In this document: piece after piece, positions 33,209 through 42,666 of the stretch
Numbering within the stretch: the stretch's first letter is position 1
Layout: each line of letters opens with the position of its first letter
Source of the DNA: Umezawaea endophytica
GTDB lineage: Bacteria > Actinomycetota > Actinomycetes > Mycobacteriales > Pseudonocardiaceae
Assembly (NCBI RefSeq): GCF_025061645.1
Contig: NZ_JANYMP010000004.1
Span: 257,031-303,104 of the forward strand
Direction: 5' to 3'
Length of the DNA: 46,074 bases
Made by a program: the position numbers and the translations under genes
The notes under the pieces: model-generated
What the model saw: the letters and a program-made list of their open reading frames with translations, nothing else
What the model was told of the DNA's origin: nothing
Databases searched by the model: none

Positions 33209-34170
33209 GCGCCACCACCCTGGCCCCGGCAGGCTTCGACCGGGCGCGCGCGGCGCGGTGGTTGCAGGAGTACGGCGTCTACGTCGCGGTCGTCGCGCTG
33301 CTGCTGTTCAACGTGTTCTTCACCGCGAACTTCCTGACGCTGGGCAACTTCCGCACGCAGCTCGTGCAGGCGGCGCCGGTCTGCATCGTGGCGCTGGGCA
33401 TGGCGCTGGTGATCGGCACCGAGGGCGTCGACCTGTCGGTCGGCGCCGTGATGGCGCTCGCCGCGTCGTTCATCCCGCTGTACCTGGGCGCGGGCCCGAT
33501 CCCCGCCATCCTCATCGCGCTGGTGGTCGGGCTCGTGGCAGGCACGTTCAACGGCTTCCTGGTCGCCCACCTCGGCATCCAGCCGATCGTGGCGACACTG
33601 GCGCTGCTGGTCGGCGGGCGCGGGCTCGCGCTCGTGATAGCCGAGGGCCAGCTCGTGCAGTTGCACGACAAGACGTTCCTCGAGCTGGGCGACGGCGACC
33701 TCGCGGGCATCCCGATCAGCGTGTGGATCGCGGGCCTGCTGTCGGTCGTGATGGCGCTGCTGGTCGGGCGCACCACGTTCGGCCGCAGGCTGGTCGCGAT
33801 CGGCGGCAACCGCACGGCGAGCGGGCTGGCAGGCCTGCCGGTGAAGTCCGTGCTGGTCGGCGTGTACGCGATCTGCGGCCTGCTCGCGGCCGTGGCGGGC
33901 GTGCTGGCGACCGCCCGGCTCGGCGCCAGCGACCCGGCCGACATCGGGCTGCTGATGGAGCTGTCCGCCATCACCGCGGTGGTGGTCGGCGGCACGGCGC
34001 TCACCGGCGGTCGGGTGCGGATCGTCGGAACGGTGTTCGGCGTGATCCTCATGCAGTTGGTGCGCGCCACGCTCATCAAGCACAACCTGCCCGACTCGAC
34101 CGCTCAGATGGTCCAGGCCGCGATCATCATCATCGCGGTGTACGTCGCCCGTGAACGGAGCACCCGTTGA
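33205..34170 (+). CDS. sugar ABC transporter permease 1
   Basis: A 321-aa permease of the branched-chain amino acid/ribose type, about eight to ten helices. It has EGVDLSVGAVMALAA and LVGGRGLALVIAEGQ, and late ITAVVVGGTALTGGRVRIVGTVFG, the family loop that contacts the ATPase. GTG overlaps the ATPase stop; the next permease overlaps its end. It pairs with permease 2 as YtfT and YjfF do. Confidence 0.92.
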   Translation: MSATTLAPAGFDRARAARWLQEYGVYVAVVALLLFNVFFTANFLTLGNFRTQLVQAAPVCIVALGMALVIGTEGVDLSVGAVMALAASFIPLYLGAGPIPAILIALVVGLVAGTFNGFLVAHLGIQPIVATLALLVGGRGLALVIAEGQLVQLHDKTFLELGDGDLAGIPISVWIAGLLSVVMALLVGRTTFGRRLVAIGGNRTASGLAGLPVKSVLVGVYAICGLLAAVAGVLATARLGASDPADIGLLMELSAITAVVVGGTALTGGRVRIVGTVFGVILMQLVRATLIKHNLPDSTAQMVQAAIIIIAVYVARERSTR

Positions 34171-35168
34171 CCGCCGTGATCACCGATCCTCCGGACACCA
34201 CCGCCTCCACGACCCGGCGCGAGCTGATGACCGGCGTCCTGCAACGGCAGGGCGCCGCCATCGCGCTCGTGCTCGTGGTGGCCGTGGCGTGGTTCTCGTT
34301 CCCGCGCTTCGGCAGCCTGGACAACCTCCGGGACCTGGCGTTGCAGAGCTCGTTCCTGGCGGTGATCGCGCTCGGCATGACGTTCGTGATCATCACCGGC
34401 GGCATCGACCTGTCCGTCGGCTCGGTGTACGCGCTCGGCGGCGTGCTCGCGGCCTACGGCTCGCAGTACGGGTTCCTGGTCGCGCTGGCGCTGCCGCTCG
34501 CGGTGTGCGGGCTGATCGGGTTCGTCAACGGCGTGCTGGTGGCCAGGACGAAGATGGCGCCGTTCATCGTCACGCTGGCGTCTCTGCTGTTCGCCCGCGG
34601 GTTGCTGCTGGCGATCACCGACGAGGGCTCGAACACCTACCGCGTCCCGGCCGACTCGGCGTTCATCGAGCTGGGCCGCGGCACGATCGGCGGGTTCGGG
34701 TACCCGGTGTTCATCGCGGCGGTGCTGTGCGTGATCGGCGGGATCGTGCTGCGGCGCACCAGGTTCGGCCAGTCGGTGTTCGCCACCGGTGGCGCCGAGC
34801 AGTCGGCGCTGCTGATGGGTCTGCCGGTGGCGCGCACCAAGATCACCGTGTACACGATGAGCGGTGTGCTGTCCGGTCTGGCGGGCGCGCTCACCGCCGC
34901 CTACCTCCAGTCCGGTGTCACGGTCATCGGCGTCGGCACCGAGCTGGACGCCATCTCGGTCGTCGTCATCGGCGGCACCCTGCTGACGGGCGGCGCGGGC
35001 ACCGTGCTCGGCACCGTCATCGGCGTGGGGCTGCGCAACGTCATCCAGAACATCATCAACCAGATCGGCACCCTCGACAGCAACTACCAGTCAGTGGTCA
35101 GCGGCGCGTTCCTGCTCGTCGTCGTGATCCTGCAACGGTCCCTCGCCAGAACGAAACCCCGACGATAG
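34167..35168 (+). CDS. sugar ABC transporter permease 2
   Basis: A 333-aa permease homologous to the previous one: ITGGIDLSVGSVYALGGVLA, PFIVTLASLLFARGLLLAI and ISVVVIGGTLLTGGAGTVLGTVIGVGLRN. The TTG start overlaps the stop of permease 1 and has CGGAG upstream. Two distinct permeases rather than one is a hallmark of the galactofuranose-type importer. The GH2 gene follows after 59 bases, probably in the same operon. Confidence 0.92.
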   Translation: MTAVITDPPDTTASTTRRELMTGVLQRQGAAIALVLVVAVAWFSFPRFGSLDNLRDLALQSSFLAVIALGMTFVIITGGIDLSVGSVYALGGVLAAYGSQYGFLVALALPLAVCGLIGFVNGVLVARTKMAPFIVTLASLLFARGLLLAITDEGSNTYRVPADSAFIELGRGTIGGFGYPVFIAAVLCVIGGIVLRRTRFGQSVFATGGAEQSALLMGLPVARTKITVYTMSGVLSGLAGALTAAYLQSGVTVIGVGTELDAISVVVIGGTLLTGGAGTVLGTVIGVGLRNVIQNIINQIGTLDSNYQSVVSGAFLLVVVILQRSLARTKPRR

Positions 35169-35227
35169 GAGGTCCCGCTCCACCAGCACGGCCCGGCTGC
35201 GTTCCCCTGCGAAGTCTTGGAGCCACC

Positions 35228-37987
35228 ATGTCCACGTTCCGACGCGTCCTGAGCGTCGTCACCGCCTTATTCGTCGCGACCACCACCGCGGTCGCCGTCG
35301 CACCACCGGCTTCGGCTGCCGTCTGGCAGCCGAAGCCGTTCCAGCTCACGACACCCTGGACCAGCCAGGTGTCGCCCACCAACGCCCTGCCCGAGTACCC
35401 GCGCCCGCAGTTGCAGCGCACGGAGTGGCTGAACCTCAACGGGGTGTGGGAGTTCGCCGGGGCCCCCAACCTCGACTCGCCGCCCATCGGCAGGCCGCTC
35501 GCCGAGGGCGTGCTGGTGCCCTACCCGATCGAGTCCGCGCTGTCGGGGATCAAGCGGCACGAGGACAACATGTTCTACCGCCGCACGGTCACCGTGCCGA
35601 CGGCGTGGAGCGGTCGCCGGGTCAACCTCAACTTCGGCGCCGTCACGTGGGAGACCCGCGTCTGGGTCAACGGCGTCCGCGTCGGCGCGACCCACACCGG
35701 CGGCTACGACGCGTTCACCATCGACATCACGTCCGCGCTGAAGGCGGGCGAGAACGAGATCATCGTCGGCGCCCGCTCGACGATCGACGGCAGCCTCTAC
35801 CCGATCGGCAAGCAACGCCGGAACCCCAGCGGCATCTGGTACACCGCCGCGTCCGGGATCTGGCAGACCGTGTGGCTGGAGCCGGTCAACGCGGCGAGCA
35901 TCACCCGGCTCGACACCACGCCGGACGTCAACGCGGGCGTGCTGGACCTCGTCGTGCAGGGCACCGCGGGGATGCAGGCGCGCGCGGAGGTGGTGAGCGG
36001 CGGCCAGGTCGTCGGTACGGCGACCGGTGCGACCGGCGCCCACCTGCGCGTCCCGGTGCCGAACGCGCGGCTGTGGTCGCCGGACGACCCGTTCCTCTAC
36101 GACCTGCGGGTGACCCTGCTGGGCACCGGGGGAGGGGACGCCGTCGTCGGCTACTTCGGCATGAGGTCGGTCGGCAAGGCGATGATCGGCGGTGTGCTGC
36201 GGCCGACGCTGAACGGCAAGTTCGTGTTCCAGCTCGGCACGCTCGACCAGGGCTACTGGCCCGACGGCATCTACACCGCGCCGACGGACGCGGCGCTGCG
36301 GTTCGACCTGGAGCGCCAGAAAGCGTTGGGCTTCAACATGGTCCGCAAGCACATCAAGGTCGAACCGGCCCGGTGGTTCTACCACGCGGACCGGCTCGGG
36401 CTGATGGTGTGGCAGGACATGCCCGCGCTCGACTCCGTCGACGACACCCCGGTCGCCAGCCACGCCAACTACGAGTCGGAGCTGCGCCGGATCGTCGACC
36501 AGCTCAAGGGGATCACCTCGATCGTCCAGTGGGTCCCGTTCAACGAGGGCTGGGGCGAGTACGACAACGGCCGCATCGTCGACCTGGTGCGCTCGATCGA
36601 CAGCACCAGGCTGATCAACCACAACTCCGGGTCGAACTGCTGCGTGTCGGACCCGGAGCCGTCCAACGGCGACGTGATCGACGACCACGCCTACCAGATC
36701 TCCACCGGCACCAGGCTCCCCACGGCCACGCGGGTCGCGGTGCTCGGCGAGTACGGCGGTCTCGGCAGGGCGATCCCCGGCAGCGAGTGGCAGCCGGGAG
36801 CCGGGTTCGCCTACGGCGCGCTGTACCCGGACGAGTCGTCGCTGACGAACCGGTACGTGGACATCACCAAGGAGGTCGGCAAGTTCGTGCACACGCGCGG
36901 GCTGTCGGGGTCGGTCTACACCGAGCCGTACGACGTCGAGAACGAGGTCAACGGCTTCTACACCTACGACCGCCGGGTGCTGAAGATGAACGAGGCGCGG
37001 GTGCGCGAGGTGAACCAGCGGGTGCTGGCCCTGGCGCGCGGCACCGAGGTCGGGCGCGGCGAGCTGGTGTCGCTGCGGGTGACCACCCCCGGTTACACCG
37101 ACCGGTTCCTGCGCCACTCCGACGCGCTGGCGCGCACGGACGTGATCAACGACGGCAGTTCGGACGTGGCCAAGCAGGACGCCACGTTCTGGGCCCGCCC
37201 TGGGCTCTCGAACTCGGCCTGCCTGTCGTTCGAGTCGCGCGACTTCCCCGGCAGGTTCCTGCGGCACTCGAACTTCCGGGTCCGCAACGACCAGAACGAC
37301 GGGTCGTCGGTGTTCGCGGGCGACGCCACGTTCTGCGCCCGCGAGGGAGCGGGCGGCACGGCGCTCGAGTCGGCCAACCTGCCCGGCTACTTCATCCGGC
37401 ACTACAGCGAGGCCGTCTACCTTGCCCGTTCCAGCGGGGCGAACCCGTGGGACGGCGGGGGGACGTTCACGGCCGACAGCACGTGGGCCGCGACGTCCGG
37501 CATCTGGCGCAGCGGCGCTGACCTGCCGCTGGACCAGGCCAGGTCGTTCCGGGTCACCACGCCGGGCTACACCGACCGGTTCCTGCGCCACCAGGCCGAC
37601 CTGGCGCGCACGGACGTGGTGAACGACGCCAGCGCGGCGCTGCTCAAGTCCGACGCCACGTTCGTCGTCCGCCGCGGTCTGGCGAACTCGACGTGCTACT
37701 CGTTCGAGTCGCGCAACTACCCCGGTCGCTTCCTGCGACACGCGGACTTCCGCGTCCGCCTGGCGGCCAACGAGAACACCGACCTGTTCCGGCTGGACGC
37801 GACCTTCTGCGCCCAACCGGGGACGGGCGGCGTCCGGCTCGCGTCGGCCAACGAACTCGGCACCAACGTGAGGCACTACGGCGAAGCCGTGTACGTCGCG
37901 TCGAGCGGCGGCGCCCACGCGTACGACAACCCGTCGTCCTACGACCAGGACACGAGCTGGGCCGTGGCCAACCCCTGGGCTCCCTAG
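35228..37987 (+). CDS. secreted GH2 glycosidase with two AbfB (CBM42) domains
   Basis: A 919-aa secreted enzyme. A signal peptide (about 1-31, ending PPASAA) follows the ATG, which has GGAG upstream. Residues about 60-330 are the GH2 sugar-binding and jelly-roll domains, and about 340-600 the TIM barrel: acid/base Glu440 in WVPFNEGWGEY and nucleophile Glu508 in VLGEYGG. Two AbfB arabinofuranose-binding domains occupy about 613-760 and 771-918, both opening with VTTPGYTDRFLRH. CBM42 modules bind furanosyl side chains, and the upstream importer is of the galactofuranose type. So a beta-galactofuranosidase or arabinofuranosidase is more likely than an ordinary beta-galactosidase. This is inference. 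The end overlaps the opposing TPR gene by 4 bases. Confidence 0.88.
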   Translation: MSTFRRVLSVVTALFVATTTAVAVAPPASAAVWQPKPFQLTTPWTSQVSPTNALPEYPRPQLQRTEWLNLNGVWEFAGAPNLDSPPIGRPLAEGVLVPYPIESALSGIKRHEDNMFYRRTVTVPTAWSGRRVNLNFGAVTWETRVWVNGVRVGATHTGGYDAFTIDITSALKAGENEIIVGARSTIDGSLYPIGKQRRNPSGIWYTAASGIWQTVWLEPVNAASITRLDTTPDVNAGVLDLVVQGTAGMQARAEVVSGGQVVGTATGATGAHLRVPVPNARLWSPDDPFLYDLRVTLLGTGGGDAVVGYFGMRSVGKAMIGGVLRPTLNGKFVFQLGTLDQGYWPDGIYTAPTDAALRFDLERQKALGFNMVRKHIKVEPARWFYHADRLGLMVWQDMPALDSVDDTPVASHANYESELRRIVDQLKGITSIVQWVPFNEGWGEYDNGRIVDLVRSIDSTRLINHNSGSNCCVSDPEPSNGDVIDDHAYQISTGTRLPTATRVAVLGEYGGLGRAIPGSEWQPGAGFAYGALYPDESSLTNRYVDITKEVGKFVHTRGLSGSVYTEPYDVENEVNGFYTYDRRVLKMNEARVREVNQRVLALARGTEVGRGELVSLRVTTPGYTDRFLRHSDALARTDVINDGSSDVAKQDATFWARPGLSNSACLSFESRDFPGRFLRHSNFRVRNDQNDGSSVFAGDATFCAREGAGGTALESANLPGYFIRHYSEAVYLARSSGANPWDGGGTFTADSTWAATSGIWRSGADLPLDQARSFRVTTPGYTDRFLRHQADLARTDVVNDASAALLKSDATFVVRRGLANSTCYSFESRNYPGRFLRHADFRVRLAANENTDLFRLDATFCAQPGTGGVRLASANELGTNVRHYGEAVYVASSGGAHAYDNPSSYDQDTSWAVANPWAP

Positions 37988-40900
37988 ACAGGGCTATGAC
38001 CGGTAGTGGTGGTGCCGTGTCCGCCGTCCACGGCACCACCACCTCCTTCCTCCAAGTCGTCTCCTGTCAGGGAGAGGGCGCGCGCCGCCTCCTCGACCAC
38101 GTGGTCGAGGCCGTCGAGGATGCCGCGGAGCTGGATGCCGATCATCGCGGCCTTGGCGCCGGTGGCGGGATCCCTGTGGGGTTCCAGCGTCGTCAGTTCG
38201 ACCAGTGCCGTGGCGACCAGTCCGCGCTTCTTGGCGGGCGTCACGCGGTCGAGTTCATCCACCGCGCGCTTCACCAGCATGTCCACCTGCCGGACGTCGT
38301 TCCTCGCCAGGCTGAGCAGCACCAGGTTCAGCAGGACGTTCGCGGTCTGGTGGGTCGCGCCGAGCGCCCGGAGGAAGGCCGATCCCGCCTCCTCCGTTCT
38401 CCCCGTCCTCATCAGGCACCAGCCCAGCAGGTTCAGGTCCAGCGCGTTGAGGTGCACTCGACCGGCCAGCCGGTCGACCACCGCTTCGAAGGAGGTGGTG
38501 GCCTCGCCGTGCTCACCGACGGCCATCAGGCACTCGGCCAGTTCCGTCGTGATCGACAAATCTGCGGGCCACCTGCTGTGGGCCTGGCGAGCCCTCTGCA
38601 CGGCCAGGTCGTGCGCTCCGGCCATGCGTGCGGACTTGATCGACAGCCAGGCGGTCTCGGCTCGGGTCACCTGGACGTCCAGCGCGTGGGCCGCGGCGGC
38701 GTCCCACGCGCCCGCGTGCGACCAGATCATGGCCATCGCCGCAGGTGCCGCGCCGTCACCGCGACTGCGGAGCTGCGCGGCCGCGGCCACTGCCTCGTCC
38801 CAGGCGTCGACCGCGAGCAGCCCGGTGATCGCCTTGACGAGGTCGACCGACGCCGTGGCAGTCTTGAACGCCTCGCTGAAGGTCTGCGCGGCCCGGAGCG
38901 ACTGGCCGACGACCAGTTGCGTCCAGCCGATCCTCGTCAACGTCTCGGCGTCGTCTCCGAGTTCGGCGACCGACTCCTCCAGCGCCGAGAGCGTGGAGGC
39001 GTACTCGCCCAGCCTGTAATGCCCGATCGCCTTGTTCAGGTAGTGGTCCCGGTCAGCGGTCCCGTCGTGCTCGGCGTTGCCGAGCAACCGCCGCACCGAC
39101 TCGACCGTGCCGTGATCCGCCTCGAGGACCAGCAGTCGGCTCACCGCGAACCCGTGGTGAGGGTCGACCGCGACCGCGCGGTCGAGGAGGTCGCGCGCCG
39201 CGTCGACGTGACCGTCGTCGAGTTCCACGGTACCCATCACCGCCAGTACGTAAGCGCTGTCCGGATCCCGGTCGAGGGCGGCCTTCGCGAGTTCCCGAGC
39301 CCTTCCCCGATCGCCCTGAATACGGTGGACCTCACCGAGCGCGGCGAGGGCGACGGGTGGGGGATCGGCCTCCTGCGCGAGGCGCTCCAGTTCGGTTTGC
39401 GCTTCACGCAGGCGTTCGAGGCGCCAGAGGACGTCGATCCGCTTCCACTGGAGGTCCTTGTCGACCGCTAGCAGGTCGGGATGTTCGCCCAGCACCGCCA
39501 ACGCCTCGTCCAAGTGGCCGAGCGCCCGCAGCACGTCCACGTGCCCGTGCACCAACCGGGGGTTGAGTGCGTTCAGCCGCCGTGCCTTGGCGTAGAGGGC
39601 GTCGGCCTCGCCCCAGAGGCGGTGCTCGGCGGCGAGGCGTGCACGCCGTTCGGCGATGAGCCGGACGTCACCACCGGAGTCCAAGATCTTCGCCAGCACG
39701 GTGCGCACCACGGTGTCCGCGTCGGACCACACGTGGCCCGTGAGTGTGTTGAAGAGTTGGTCGAGGACCCACTCGTCCTCGGGCGCGTGCGCCGCGGCCT
39801 CGGCCAGTGACGCCACACCTCTCTCGACGTCGTGGAGGGCGATTAGCGATCGCCCTCGACCCACCAAGGCGTCGCTGTACGTCGGTTTGATCCGCAGCGC
39901 CCGGTCGAAGGCTCGCACCGCGTGCTGGTGCCGCCCCGCTCTGCGGTGCACTTCGCCCGACAGCGCGTGGGCCCGCACGTTGTCCGGTTCCTCGCGTAAC
40001 GCCCGTGTGATTGCCTCCTCGGCGGTGAGAATGCCGTCCGGCTTCTCCGCCAGCGCCTGTTCGGCCAGCCACAGCAGCGCGGTGACGTTGTCCGGATCAC
40101 GTTCGAGCACCTTCTTGAACGCGGTTCGCGCCTCCGCGACGTGGTCGAGCACGTCGTGCGCCAGTGCCAGCGACACCGCCATCCACCCCGGTGCCTTGTC
40201 GGGGTCCACCGAGGTGAACCACTCCAGGGCTGTGGCCGCGTTGCCGCGCAGCAGCGCGACCTCGCCCTGGCGTGCCGTCAGTAGCGGATCAGCGCTGGAG
40301 TGCTTCGCAGCCTCGGCGAGGTCGCGCTCGGCGGCGGCGTAGTCCTTGAGCAGGACGTGGGCCCGTCCCCGTAGGTGCGCGGGAGCGGGGGCGTTGGGCG
40401 CGAACAGGACGGCCTTGTCCAGCGTGGTCACGGCATCCCGCACCCGGCCGATGCTGATGAGGACCTCACCGAACCGGGTCAGCACCCACGTGTCCTCGGG
40501 TAGATCGGCGATCACCGCGTCCACCAGCCCCGGATCCTCCTCCAGGCTCCCCGCGCTGTGCCGGGCTATGGCGATCAACGCCCGGCCGAGCGACGGTCTC
40601 CGGGAGATGATCGGCCTCGCCGAGTCGACCGCCCCGCTGAAGTCGTTCGAGCCGAGGAACAGCCGGGTGCGCACAGTGAGCGCGTCCGGTTCCTCGTCGT
40701 CCTGCGCCAACGCCTCGGTCGCGAGGCGGTTCGCGTCCTCTTCGCGTCCTCCGTCCAGCGCCAGACGTGCTGCCATCGCCAGCAGCGACGGGTTACCTGG
40801 CCACTTCAACAGCCCTCGCTCCACCATCGCGACAGCGGCTTCGGGCCCCTCGACGGCGTTGACGACCGCGGCCAAGGCGGCCAGCCGCTGAGCGGTCGGC

Positions 40901-41235
40901 TCTGCTTGATAGGCCGTGTCGAACAGGTGTACCGCCGACGTGAGGGCGCCCTGCTGCCTGCGGGACAGGGCCAGCGCCGTCCACGTCTCGGCGCGGATCC
41001 GGCGGGAGGCCGCGAGTGCGAGCGACGCGAGCCTCGACTCGACGGCCTTCGGCAGCCCGGCGGACGTCAGCCCGCGGACCAACTTGGTGAGGACACTGGT
41101 GGCGACCTCCTCATGCCCCTCGCGCACGGCCTCGGTCGCCTCCTCCAGGCGGAGACGCGAGACCGGTGGGTCCGCGGGTCGCTGCTGAGCCCACGCCAGG
41201 ACGTTGATCGCGTCGGGTTCTCGGTACAGGGTCAC
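37984..41235 (-). CDS. large TPR-repeat protein
   Basis: A 1083-aa cytosolic protein made almost wholly of tetratricopeptide-like repeats: for example GRVRDAVTTLDKAVLFAPNAP, DHVAEARTAFKKVLERDPDNV, GRHQHAVRAFDRALRIKPTYSD, GHVDAARDLLDRAVAVDPHHG, SLRAAQTFSEAFKTATASVD. There is no signal peptide, membrane helix or enzymatic motif. The C-terminus is an acidic/Gly/Thr tail (GDDLEEGGGG). The GTG at 41235 begins 2 bases after the stop of the peptidase-like gene, with AGGTGG upstream, making it the last gene of a four-gene operon. It is probably a scaffold or target-recognition subunit. No known system with this exact composition is recognised. Confidence 0.85.
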   Translation of the reverse strand: MTLYREPDAINVLAWAQQRPADPPVSRLRLEEATEAVREGHEEVATSVLTKLVRGLTSAGLPKAVESRLASLALAASRRIRAETWTALALSRRQQGALTSAVHLFDTAYQAEPTAQRLAALAAVVNAVEGPEAAVAMVERGLLKWPGNPSLLAMAARLALDGGREEDANRLATEALAQDDEEPDALTVRTRLFLGSNDFSGAVDSARPIISRRPSLGRALIAIARHSAGSLEEDPGLVDAVIADLPEDTWVLTRFGEVLISIGRVRDAVTTLDKAVLFAPNAPAPAHLRGRAHVLLKDYAAAERDLAEAAKHSSADPLLTARQGEVALLRGNAATALEWFTSVDPDKAPGWMAVSLALAHDVLDHVAEARTAFKKVLERDPDNVTALLWLAEQALAEKPDGILTAEEAITRALREEPDNVRAHALSGEVHRRAGRHQHAVRAFDRALRIKPTYSDALVGRGRSLIALHDVERGVASLAEAAAHAPEDEWVLDQLFNTLTGHVWSDADTVVRTVLAKILDSGGDVRLIAERRARLAAEHRLWGEADALYAKARRLNALNPRLVHGHVDVLRALGHLDEALAVLGEHPDLLAVDKDLQWKRIDVLWRLERLREAQTELERLAQEADPPPVALAALGEVHRIQGDRGRARELAKAALDRDPDSAYVLAVMGTVELDDGHVDAARDLLDRAVAVDPHHGFAVSRLLVLEADHGTVESVRRLLGNAEHDGTADRDHYLNKAIGHYRLGEYASTLSALEESVAELGDDAETLTRIGWTQLVVGQSLRAAQTFSEAFKTATASVDLVKAITGLLAVDAWDEAVAAAAQLRSRGDGAAPAAMAMIWSHAGAWDAAAAHALDVQVTRAETAWLSIKSARMAGAHDLAVQRARQAHSRWPADLSITTELAECLMAVGEHGEATTSFEAVVDRLAGRVHLNALDLNLLGWCLMRTGRTEEAGSAFLRALGATHQTANVLLNLVLLSLARNDVRQVDMLVKRAVDELDRVTPAKKRGLVATALVELTTLEPHRDPATGAKAAMIGIQLRGILDGLDHVVEEAARALSLTGDDLEEGGGGAVDGGHGTTTTGHSPV
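38006..38042. terminator. terminator hairpin inside the 3' end of the TPR gene
   Basis: A perfect 14-bp stem with a 9-base loop begins 18 bases after the GH2 stop. It lies within the last codons of the opposing TPR gene (encoding the Gly/His/Thr-rich tail), so it can end the GH2 transcript. Confidence 0.7.
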
Positions 41236-41237
41236 GT

Positions 41238-42104
41238 TCAGGCCACCTGGCGTCGCTTGGACCACCGCGACTTGATGTCGTCGGCAACTCGGAGTGGCTC
41301 GGCGTTGTCGACGAGCCTGCGCTGCCACGCCGCTGTCAGCACGTCGGGGACCTCGTCCTCCTGGATCGGTGTGGCACCGGTGTCGCCGTCGTCGCCCAAC
41401 GACCCGTACCACTGCTGGGAGGCCTTCCACCGGTCGTTGTCGTACGGAGGGAAGATCATCATGAGTCCTTCGAAACTCTCCACGGTTCGCTGGACGAAGT
41501 CGTCCAGCCAAGTGTTCTCCGGGATGAAGTGGTCCGCTGCTTCATGCTGGACGGACAAACCGGCGTGGGCCCTCACGGCGGTGTCCCAGATCGTCGTGAG
41601 GCGCGCCACGACGTCGGTGAAGTCCCCTCCGCGGTCAGGTGCCGTCGGACGTTCCCGCCCCAACGTCGCGATGATCACCCGAGCGCGGTCCACGTCACGC
41701 GGTTCGTTGGCCTCCGAGGGCTTGTCGCGCCCAGGGTTCAACCGCAGCAGCAGCGACGCGCACGCATAGGACAGCCCGAGCGTGTAGGTCGCGAACACGT
41801 CCGCCAGCAAGTGCTGGACGTACTCCACACTGGGACTGGGGACACCGGCCTGCGGAGCCGCGGCGAAGCCCTCGACGAGCTGCTTCAGGTCCCCGCCGCA
41901 CTCCTTTTTCGCGTATGCCAGCCCGACTTCGTGGCCCACCAGCGGGATGCCCCAGATCGACCAGTCCGGGAAGCCGAGCAGTACGACGCTGTCGAGTGCG
42001 TTGCCCAGACCGGCGTGCCGTGCGGGCAGCGGGAGCGACCGACCGGTCGCCACTCTGAACCGTGTGAGCAGGGCGTCGGTCATCTCGCAAACACGATCGT
42101 CCAA
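41238..42104 (-). pseudogene. 3' part of a frameshifted coiled-coil/degenerate metallopeptidase gene
   Basis: This frame encodes the C-terminal 289 residues of a peptidase-like protein, opening LDDRVCEMTDALLTRF. It is homologous to the HEFGH protein upstream but its zinc site is altered: GHEVGLAYA replaces AHEFGHHAA, and HLLADVFAT replaces ELVADAVAT. It would be catalytically inactive. The TTG at 42104 has no ribosome site, and an ATG at 42080 is also unlikely as a start. The real N-terminus is in another frame at 42106-42666; removing one T from the TTTT run at 42103-42106 joins them into a 475-aa protein. Whether the shift is a sequencing error, a mutation or recoding cannot be told here. 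TPR gene follows after 2 bases. Confidence 0.75.
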
Positions 42105-42105
42105 A

Positions 42106-42666
42106 ACGGGTGTCGCGAACCGTCAAGCCGCCCAAGAAGTCCACGTACTCGATGAAGACCGGACGTGCTACCTGGTCCAGAAGCTCCTGGTACGCGGCCC
42201 AATGCTCCCTGCGATCGGCAGGGGGAGCGCCGCCGACATTCGCGCGCAACTCGTGCAACTCGGCCATGAGTTCGTTGCACCGGCGGCTCAGGCTCGTCCG
42301 CAGCACCTCCGACCGGTCGTGGAGGCTGACGGCCGTGGCCAACGCGGAGTCCAGGTGCGTGCTCGTGGTGCGGAGGTTTTCGGTGACGGTGGCGATCAGT
42401 TCGGGCAGTTTGCTGATGTCCTCGTCCAGCTCGTAGGTCGTCTCCGCGAGCAGCTTGCCGATCTTGGCCTCGTTGTTCATGGCCGAGTTGAGGGCGGTCA
42501 GTTTGTCCTTGACCGCCCTCCAGGCACGGGCACCGTCCTTGAGGCTGGTCCGCGCTTGCTCCAGCAACGTGCCCCGCTCCTGGGCGCTGTCGACGGCGCT
42601 GCGGACCTTCTTGATGTCGAGTTCCAGCGCGTTCAGCCGCACGATCAGCAGATCCGGTGTCGTCAA
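42106..42666 (-). pseudogene. 5' part of the frameshifted coiled-coil/degenerate metallopeptidase gene
   Basis: This frame encodes 187 residues: a start at TTG 42666 (GGAGGAG just upstream; overlapping the peptidase gene stop), then long amphipathic helices (LNALELDIKKVRSAVDSAQ; LLAETTYELDEDISKLPELI; SLSRRCNELMAELHELRAN) that look coiled-coil. The frame formally continues to 41695, but the protein beyond residue 187 becomes Arg-rich and unlike its neighbours, while the +1 frame takes up the homologous sequence. See the 3' part for the join. The helices may oligomerise the protein or bind the membrane partner. Confidence 0.75.

Noticed and set aside
35267-37918. 883-codon open frame antisense to the GH2 gene
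   Set aside because: No motif or ribosome site is seen, and GH2 catalytic residues and signal peptide define the plus strand.
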